Position numbers and translations under genes: made by a program. DNA of 6,013 bases from NCBI GenBank assembly GCA_018402095.1, contig JAGYJO010000090.1, positions 1-6,013 on the forward strand. The letters are read 5' to 3'. The DNA comes from a bacterium. Lineage in GTDB: Bacteria > Margulisbacteria > Marinamargulisbacteria > SXXA01. Below, piece after piece: positions 1-5,125 of the stretch (positions are counted from its first letter, which is position 1; each line of letters opens with the position of its first letter). Below the pieces are notes generated by a model, which did not search any database, was not told the origin of the DNA, and saw only the letters and a list, made by a program, of their open reading frames with translations.

Positions 1-33
1 CCTCCTGGGAGGGGCAGGGGTGGGATTTTAATC
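1..33. repeat. C/G-rich repeat-like segment at left edge
   Basis: The stretch is G-rich on the + strand and ends in GGGATTTTAA. Its reverse complement (TTAAAATCCC followed by a C-rich run) resembles the start of the repeat region at 4902-4922 (TTAAATCCCC then a C-rich run), in opposite orientation. It is probably the end of a dispersed non-coding element that continues to the left of the window. The similarity is partly compositional, so homology is likely but not certain. No promoter matching sigma70 consensus could be placed convincingly between here and the gene at 75. Confidence 0.45.
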
Positions 34-74
34 CTCGTAGTATCCCTTTATTACCAAGAAAGTCAGTTACAACC

Positions 75-3000
75 ATGCTCAACATGCTCATTCGGTTTTC
101 ACTGAAAAATCGCTGGCCTGTACTCTTCGTGGCCATGGCCATGATGGGATACGGGCTATGGGTAGGGTCACACCTACCTGTCGATGTCTTCCCAGATCTT
201 AATCGTCCCACCGTTACTATTTTGACAGAGTCCCATGGCCTCGCACCCGAAGAGGTCGAAACTCTGGTCACCCTCCCTATCGAGTCCGCCATGAACGGGT
301 TACCTGGTGCCACACGTATTCGATCCTCGAGTGGGATTGGCATCTCGGTGATTTATGTCGAATTTGACTGGAACAGCGACATCTATCGCAACCGTCAATT
401 TGTCTTCGAACGACTCCAACGCGTCGCCGCAGACCTCCCAGAAGGAATAGCCCCCATCGTTAGCCCTGTGAGTTCTATTATGGGTGAAATTCAATTCATC
501 GGACTGGTCTCAGAGAACGACGACCTATCCCAGTCTGAGCTCCGAACCCTCGCCGACTGGACCCTCAAGCCACGGCTATTGGCCCTTCCTGGCATCAGCC
601 AAATCATCGTCATGGGTGGGGATGTCAAAGAGTACCAAGTCCTGGTATCCGCCGATCAGCTCCAACAAAAAGGCATTTCGCTAGAAGATTTTCAGCATGC
701 CCTTTCTGAGATCAGCGAAAATACCACCGGCGGATTTATGGACATTGATGACAAAGAATTTCTTATCCGGCCACTGGGCAGGGTCAGCAGTCTTTCTGAA
801 ATCGAAAACTCCGTGGTCGGTCTGCATCTCGGCAAATCAGTTTTGGTCAAAGACGTGGCCAAAGTCGAAATTGGCGCCAAAACAAAACGGGGAAAAAGCA
901 GTATCAATGGCCAACAGGCCATCGTCATGACGGTACAAAAACAAGCGCAAGCCGACACCATCGCCCTCACCAAGGCCATAGAAAAAGCCTTACAAGACAT
1001 GGCACCAAGTCTCCCAAAAGGTGTCACCATCGAATCCGATTTGTTCAAACAAGCCAATTTCATCGAAGCTTCCAATCACAATGTCGTGGAAGCCTTACGT
1101 GACGGAGCTATTATTGTCGGGATTGTGTTGTTTCTGTTTTTGCTCAATGTCCGCACGACCCTGATCACCCTGATCACAATCCCCCTATCCCTACTCATTT
1201 CAGCGATTGTCTTCCACGTATTGGGATTGGGAATCAACACCATGACATTGGGCGGTTTTGCCATCGCTATGGGAGAGCTGGTCGACGATGCCATCGTGGA
1301 TGTGGAAAATGTTTTCCGACGGTTGCGCGAAAACCACGCCGCAGGCTCGCCGAAAGGCCGACTCCGCGTTATTTTCGAGGCCTCTTCCGAAGTGAGAAAC
1401 GCGATTATTTTTTCTACGATGACCGTTGTATTGGTTTTTCTTCCCCTGTTTTTCTTGAGCGGAATCGAAGGCCGTTTGTTTGCCCCATTGGGATTGGCCT
1501 ATATCATTTCATTGCTGGCATCCCTGGTGGTGTCGTTGACGGTGACGCCGGTACTTTGTTCTTTTCTGCTCAACAAAGAAACCTTTCTCCAAAAAGCGCA
1601 TGACAGCCGATTTATCCAAGCCCTGAAAAATACCCAACGCCGTATTTTGCTCAAAACGTTGGGACATCCCTACAAAGTGATTGTCTTTTGCACGGTTCTA
1701 CTCGCATTGAGTTTGTCGCTGTTGCCGCTCATGGGACACAATTTCTTGCCCCCATTTAATGAAGGCACCGCCACCATAGGCATAGCAGCGACACCTGGCA
1801 TCAGCCTCACCGCTTCGGATAAACTAGGCACCGAGATCGAAAAAGCCATACTCTCTGTACCAGAAGTCAAATCCACGATTCGACGCACGGGCCGAGCGGA
1901 AATGGATGAACATGCCGAAGGCGTCCATTGGAGCGAGATCGATGTGGACTTCAAAGAAGGTGGCCGAAAAAAACATGTCGTCTTACAAGACATCCGTGAA
2001 AAAATCGAAGCGGTGGGTGATGTCTACATCAATATTGGACAGCCCATCAGCCACAGACTCGACCATCTCTTGTCTGGGGTACGGGCACAGATCGCTGTCA
2101 AAATATTTGGCCCCGACCTCACAGAGTTACGACGTCTAGGGGTTCAGGCCGAGTCCCTGATGCAGGCGATTCCAGGGATTGTCGATTTAAACTTAGAACC
2201 TGTTGTCCCTATTCCCCAGCTCAAAATCGCCATTGACCGCGAGGCCTCTGCGAGCAAAGCCATTAGTCCTGGTAAGCTCAGCCAAGATTTGGATAGAACT
2301 TTAAACGGTGAGAATGTCGGCCAATTCATCGAAAACCAACGCTTTTTCCCCATTGTCATGAAACTGGATGCCGAGTCCAAGAAAAGTCCTGAGCATCTGG
2401 AAACGATGATGATCAAAACCATGCCCAATGGGGAAACGGTTCGATTGGCAGACATTGCAGACATCTACGAAAGCCAAGGCCCCAACATGGTCAACCGCGA
2501 AAACATGCAACGACGACTGATCATTTCCGCCAACACACAGGACCGTGATTTGGGTAGCACCGTGGCAGAGATCAAAGAAAAACTCGCCACGATTCAGCTC
2601 CCGCAAGGCTACTTCATCGCTTTAGAAGGCCAATTCGAAAGCCAACAACGGGCATCAAGACTTATTTTAGGCGTTGGCATTCTCGCGTTACTTGGGATTG
2701 TTGGGCTCTTGTATAGCCAGTTCAGATCCATGGTACTGGTCACACAAATCATGCTCAATGTACCCCTGGCATTGATAGGCAGCATCGTCGCCATCTACCT
2801 CACCCAACGGGAATTGTCGGTAGCCACGCTCATCGCCTTTATTACCCTTTGTGGCATTGCCAGTCGTAACGGTATTATGATGATCAGCCATTATCTGCAC
2901 CTCGCAGAACATGAAAACGAAGATTTTTCAGAAGAAATGGTCTTGCGTGGCTCTTCAGAACGACTGATTCCTGTCTTGATGACCGCATTGACCGCAGCAT

Positions 3001-3209
3001 TTGCCCTCGTCCCACTGCTCATGTCCGCTGGCCAACCAGGAAAAGAAATTCTCTATCCCGTCGCAGTGGTCATCGTGGGCGGATTGATTTCCTCGACCTT
3101 ATTGGACTTAGTGGTCACCCCAACATTGTTTTACAATTTTGGACGAAAAGCCACCGCAAAACACCTACAAAAAACCGACACAGCAACAACAGAAGGAGAT
3201 TGGATATGA
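75..3209 (+). CDS. HME-type RND efflux permease (CusA/CzcA-like), 1044 aa
   Basis: This is a proton-driven inner-membrane pump subunit of a tripartite RND exporter. It moves substrate from periplasm or inner membrane to an outer-membrane channel through a periplasmic adaptor. Its length matches the CusA/CzcA family (about 1040 aa). Visible features are TM1 (about residues 12-30), the porter-domain entry motif LPVDVFPDLNRPTV, TM2 starting near 343, and the TM4 proton-relay segment GELVDDAIVDVENV (D404, D405, D409, E411). A second porter half follows (SGVRAQIAVKIFGPDL), then TM7 from about 863 and the C-terminal GQPGKEILYPVAVVI segment. D404 and E411 align with CusA D405 and E412; the position of CzcA D402 is A398. 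The positions of the CusA copper methionines 573, 623 and 672 are W619, H664 and N747. Metal specificity therefore cannot be assigned. ATG 75 is the first possible start in the window and gives the family's usual N-terminus, although the frame stays open to the left edge and no good Shine-Dalgarno precedes it. The stop overlaps the next start as ATGA. Confidence 0.95.
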   Translation: MLNMLIRFSLKNRWPVLFVAMAMMGYGLWVGSHLPVDVFPDLNRPTVTILTESHGLAPEEVETLVTLPIESAMNGLPGATRIRSSSGIGISVIYVEFDWNSDIYRNRQFVFERLQRVAADLPEGIAPIVSPVSSIMGEIQFIGLVSENDDLSQSELRTLADWTLKPRLLALPGISQIIVMGGDVKEYQVLVSADQLQQKGISLEDFQHALSEISENTTGGFMDIDDKEFLIRPLGRVSSLSEIENSVVGLHLGKSVLVKDVAKVEIGAKTKRGKSSINGQQAIVMTVQKQAQADTIALTKAIEKALQDMAPSLPKGVTIESDLFKQANFIEASNHNVVEALRDGAIIVGIVLFLFLLNVRTTLITLITIPLSLLISAIVFHVLGLGINTMTLGGFAIAMGELVDDAIVDVENVFRRLRENHAAGSPKGRLRVIFEASSEVRNAIIFSTMTVVLVFLPLFFLSGIEGRLFAPLGLAYIISLLASLVVSLTVTPVLCSFLLNKETFLQKAHDSRFIQALKNTQRRILLKTLGHPYKVIVFCTVLLALSLSLLPLMGHNFLPPFNEGTATIGIAATPGISLTASDKLGTEIEKAILSVPEVKSTIRRTGRAEMDEHAEGVHWSEIDVDFKEGGRKKHVVLQDIREKIEAVGDVYINIGQPISHRLDHLLSGVRAQIAVKIFGPDLTELRRLGVQAESLMQAIPGIVDLNLEPVVPIPQLKIAIDREASASKAISPGKLSQDLDRTLNGENVGQFIENQRFFPIVMKLDAESKKSPEHLETMMIKTMPNGETVRLADIADIYESQGPNMVNRENMQRRLIISANTQDRDLGSTVAEIKEKLATIQLPQGYFIALEGQFESQQRASRLILGVGILALLGIVGLLYSQFRSMVLVTQIMLNVPLALIGSIVAIYLTQRELSVATLIAFITLCGIASRNGIMMISHYLHLAEHENEDFSEEMVLRGSSERLIPVLMTALTAAFALVPLLMSAGQPGKEILYPVAVVIVGGLISSTLLDLVVTPTLFYNFGRKATAKHLQKTDTATTEGDWI
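3193..3198 (+). promoter_or_regulatory. Shine-Dalgarno AAGGAG of the small secreted-protein gene
   Basis: AAGGAG lies 7 bases upstream of ATG 3206, inside the last codons of the permease gene. It is the strongest ribosome-binding site in the window. It supports 3206 as a real translation start, coupled to the upstream gene through the ATGA overlap at 3206-3209. Confidence 0.8.
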
Positions 3210-3379
3210 AAGTCATTTTAACCGCACTACTATTGGCTATTGGCATCATCACCCCGAGCATGGCACACGAGTCACGGCCCAAAGTTGAGAGACACGGCCA
3301 AATATGGCGGGGCTATAGCACCCGCCATATTGGCGAATACCATTGGACGCAAAGCAGATGGTATACAAAGGAGAACTAA
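3206..3379 (+). CDS. N-terminal fragment of small secreted protein, 57 aa, signal peptide
   Basis: The fragment starts ATGAAAGTCATT and is too short for many gene finders. Residues 1-20 (MKVILTALLLAIGIITPSMA) are a clear Sec signal peptide with a probable signal peptidase I site after SMA, so the product is exported to the periplasm. The predicted mature part begins HESRPKVERHG and has four histidines in its first 26 residues (H21, H30, H41, H46), compatible with metal binding but not proof of it. After roughly residue 47 (GEYHW) the sequence probably leaves the ancestral frame, so the last ten residues (TQSRWYTKEN) are likely out-of-frame. It is translationally coupled to the permease by the ATGA overlap and has a canonical Shine-Dalgarno. 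I recognise no named family for this fragment by itself. Confidence 0.7.
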   Translation: MKVILTALLLAIGIITPSMAHESRPKVERHGQIWRGYSTRHIGEYHWTQSRWYTKEN

Positions 3380-3645
3380 CCCGTGCCCAAAACGGAACTA
3401 TTCGGGTTTATGTCTATGATGCCCAAATGAAACTCCTTAACTTAGACAGATTCAACACCACCGCAAATGCCACACTTGAAGTAAAAAAGAACAGAAAATG
3501 GACAAAAACGGTGTTTGAATTACAACAAAAAGACAATGCCTTTGTAGGTAAATTGCCCCCCATTACCCGCAAGCCCTTTCATATCGACGTCATTCTTCGT
3601 GAAGGCAATCGCGATATGTTGATTGCTTTTGACAATTTGGATTAA
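3343..3645 (+). CDS. C-terminal fragment of small periplasmic protein between pump and OM factor, 100 aa
   Basis: The coding frame runs from a poor TTG at 3343, or ATG at 3358, to TAA at 3643-3645, and an in-frame TAG at 3316-3318 prevents any further upstream start. Neither start has a convincing ribosome-binding site and neither product would have a signal peptide, which fits a fragment rather than an independent gene. The sequence is beta-rich and protein-like: NGTIRVYVYDAQMKLLNL, then LEVKKNRKW, FVGKLPP, KPFHIDVILREG and a terminal AFDNLD. The pattern resembles small periplasmic proteins or adaptor N-terminal domains seen in metal RND operons, by memory of the pattern only. Function is unknown; an accessory role, for example substrate capture or delivery to the pump, is an inference from position. 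Confidence 0.7.
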   Translation: MDAKQMVYKGELTRAQNGTIRVYVYDAQMKLLNLDRFNTTANATLEVKKNRKWTKTVFELQQKDNAFVGKLPPITRKPFHIDVILREGNRDMLIAFDNLD

Positions 3646-3649
3646 AACG

Positions 3650-4903
3650 ATGCGCTACATCCTCTTTCTCATTGCATGTCTGACATCGGCATCACTGATC
3701 CAGGCCGCAGAATCCATCACACTGCGTTACGCAGACCTAGACATCTACCTACCTAAACATGGCAAGATTCAAGAAAAAGAAGCGTTGCGTGATGCAGCAC
3801 ACGTCAGAACGGGCTATCTGGCCCGTTCTTTCTGGCCAACATTAGCCCTTTCTTCCGGTGGCGAAGCCTTTCAAACCGGGGGCAGCATCAACCGCATCGA
3901 TCCCTTTGGATCATTGGATCTCTCGGTCAATCTTTTCAAAGGCGGACAAGATGAACAGGAAGACAAACTACGAGAGCTACATTACAAGCTCGCCGAAACA
4001 CGACTACGCAGCAGCACCCTTGAGGAACGCGCACATGCACAATCGTTGTATTGGGAAATCGTACATCTGTCCGAATTGATCACCGCACATGAAGACCATC
4101 AAAAAATGCGCCAAACATGGCTTGCCAGCGCAAAAAAACGGGTTGCCCGTGGTCTGATGACACGCACAGAAATTTTGGGGTTCGAGCTGCAAAAAAGTTT
4201 TTCTCAAGAGAAAATCGAAAAGCTCAAACACGCGCAACAGCTACTCAAAATAACATTGGCCACGCACTTGAGACTCCCCGAGGGCGCCATCGTCACGATC
4301 GCAGACACCCGATTTCCACACAAAGAACCCGCATCGTTGTTAGAAACGAAAATCGCAATAGAGCAAAACCCGACACTACGCGCACACGACATGGTCCAAC
4401 AAATCGCCGATGTCAAAAAAGAAAAAGCCTTGCGACAAAATGCGCCGGCCGTCGATCTTTATGGCAGCTACGTGGGATACACATTCCGTGACCGTTCTTT
4501 TGAGACATTGTCCGATCGTTTTGATTTTGTCACTGGGATTCGCTTAGAAGTGCCGCTATTCACGGGTTCTCAGTCTGAGCAGATTCAAACACTGGAACAC
4601 GAAGCAAAAGCCTTGGCCTTTGTACGGGATCAAGAAACAGTCAAGCTCCAGGAAACAGTCAAAATCACCCGAGAAAAACTGCGTTATTTGGACCGATTCA
4701 TTCATCTCTCTGAAGATAGAATCAAAGACACAAAGCTCTTTTTGAAAGCAACGATGGATGATTACGACAAAGGGCTCAATGGGGCATCCGATGTCCTCGG
4801 CGCCATGGATACCTATTTGGACTATCGCGTCGAAACAATCAATCACCGCTTGGACTATCAATTGAGCAAGGTGGCGTTTATAGGGTTGGCGGAGAACCGT
4901 TAA
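3650..4903 (+). CDS. TolC/CusC/CzcC-like outer-membrane efflux factor, 417 aa
   Basis: This is the outer-membrane channel of the tripartite pump, a trimer whose helical barrel spans the periplasm to meet the RND/adaptor complex. The protein has an N-terminal signal peptide (MRYILFLIACLTSASLIQAA, probable cleavage near residue 20). Long helical stretches follow, rich in Glu, Lys, Gln and Ala (for example KLRELHYKLAETRLRSS and LEHEAKALAFVRDQETVKLQ). The two tandem OEP-type halves characteristic of TolC proteins are visible: beta-strand-like segments SFWPTLALSSG and GSLDLSVNLFKGG in the first half, VDLYGSYVGY and VTGIRLEVPLFTGSQ in the second. The length is normal for CzcC/CusC relatives. ATG 3650, 4 bases after the preceding stop, places the signal peptide correctly; a TTG at 3623 would add nine residues. 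No clear Shine-Dalgarno is seen, so coupling to the upstream frame is likely. An LIAC lipobox-like motif makes lipidation possible if the longer start is used. Confidence 0.92.
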   Translation: MRYILFLIACLTSASLIQAAESITLRYADLDIYLPKHGKIQEKEALRDAAHVRTGYLARSFWPTLALSSGGEAFQTGGSINRIDPFGSLDLSVNLFKGGQDEQEDKLRELHYKLAETRLRSSTLEERAHAQSLYWEIVHLSELITAHEDHQKMRQTWLASAKKRVARGLMTRTEILGFELQKSFSQEKIEKLKHAQQLLKITLATHLRLPEGAIVTIADTRFPHKEPASLLETKIAIEQNPTLRAHDMVQQIADVKKEKALRQNAPAVDLYGSYVGYTFRDRSFETLSDRFDFVTGIRLEVPLFTGSQSEQIQTLEHEAKALAFVRDQETVKLQETVKITREKLRYLDRFIHLSEDRIKDTKLFLKATMDDYDKGLNGASDVLGAMDTYLDYRVETINHRLDYQLSKVAFIGLAENR

Positions 4904-4914
4904 ATCCCCTCCCA

Positions 4915-4940
4915 GCCTCCCCTTTGAATAAAGGGGAGGC
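4915..4940. terminator. Perfect 11-bp hairpin, possible bidirectional transcription stop
   Basis: GCCTCCCCTTT (4915-4925) and AAAGGGGAGGC (4930-4940) are exact reverse complements around a GAAT loop. The hairpin starts 11 bases after the outer-membrane factor's stop codon, in the right place for a terminator between convergent genes. There is no T-run after the stem in either direction, so it is not a canonical intrinsic terminator. It is at least as likely to be a dispersed repeat hairpin. Confidence 0.4.
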
Positions 4941-5027
4941 GTAGAACGGTTCGGGCTTCCCCCTTTAAAGAAAGGTGAGGAGGCTCTGCGACGTAACCGA
5001 AATCCCGCCGACTGCAAGGAGGAAAAG

Positions 5028-5050
5028 GGGCACGCCGAGGAGGCGTGTTC
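5028..5050 (+). repeat. Inverted repeat with GAGGA loop
   Basis: CACGCC (5031-5036) pairs with GGCGTG (5042-5047) around GAGGA. In + strand RNA the stem extends through two G-U pairs and a G-C pair at 5028/5050. It is part of the intergenic repeat block; no T-run follows. Confidence 0.5.
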
Positions 5051-5077
5051 CGGCAGGGGTGTAGGCTGCCCGGCTGG

Positions 5078-5096
5078 ATCTGCCCATAAGGCAGAT
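5078..5096. repeat. Perfect 7-bp inverted repeat, CATAA loop
   Basis: ATCTGCC (5078-5084) and GGCAGAT (5090-5096) are exact reverse complements. The hairpin lies 29 bases beyond the coaBC stop on the coaBC-sense strand, so it could help end that transcript, but neither side shows a T-run. It belongs to the same repeat block. Confidence 0.5.
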
Positions 5097-5125
5097 TCAC
5101 GAAGGGGATTGAGGGGAATTTTCCC

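Larger units (their letters stand above)
3206..3645 (+). pseudogene. Split gene for small periplasmic protein of the efflux operon (apparent frameshift)
   Basis: Two reading frames, 3206-3379 and 3343-3645, together look like one secreted protein of about 145 residues. The first supplies a ribosome-binding site, signal peptide and His-containing N-terminus. The second supplies the body of the protein but no good start site. The second frame is -1 relative to the first, so one lost base (or two gained) explains the break. Adding a G to the TGGAC at 3344-3348 would give a continuous GEYHW-DAKQMVYKGEL junction, which reads naturally. The two frames overlap without a stop only between 3319 and 3376, so the shift must lie there. 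I saw no X-XXY-YYZ slippery heptamer in phase, so programmed frameshifting is not supported. A true pseudogene and a sequencing or assembly indel cannot be separated from one sequence. Confidence 0.65.
4904..5125. repeat. Non-coding convergent intergenic region filled with hairpin repeats
   Basis: These 222 bases lie between the stop of the outer-membrane factor and the stop of coaBC. No credible gene is present. The stretch is a mosaic of short inverted repeats and C/G-rich tracts: a perfect 11-bp hairpin at 4915-4940, a degenerate similar hairpin at about 4957-4980, a 9-bp stem with two G-U pairs at 5028-5050, and a 7-bp perfect stem at 5078-5096. The repeat DNA abuts both stop codons. Such dispersed CCTCCCC/GGGGAGG elements are known from many bacterial genomes and often yield spurious translated ORFs (for example peptides like PPLYSKGRLGG). 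The region may also insulate the converging transcripts. Confidence 0.75.

Noticed and set aside
15..50. Sigma70 promoter with TAGTAT (38-43) as -10
   Set aside because: The hexamer matches only 4 of 6 positions and no -35-like sequence lies at suitable spacing, which would fall in the G-rich repeat.
692..1075. 127-codon minus-strand frame inside the permease gene
   Set aside because: It is a shadow of the strongly conserved RND coding frame, with Ser/Leu/Met-rich composition typical of antisense translation and no ribosome-binding context.
3319..3379. Programmed -1 frameshift joining the two small frames
   Set aside because: No X-XXY-YYZ slippery heptamer is in phase within the overlap. 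The AAAGGAG at 3367-3373 lies too near the TAA at 3377 to act as an upstream stimulator.
3367..3430. AAAGGAG followed by GTG at 3383 as a separate gene start
   Set aside because: The GTG frame ends after 15 codons and is not in the frame of the conserved C-terminal fragment.
4556..5017. 153-codon frame on the minus strand
   Set aside because: It is antisense to the outer-membrane factor, and its N-terminal part (SPFFKGG, PPLYSKGRLGG) is a translation of the C/G-rich hairpin repeat, a well-known source of false ORFs.
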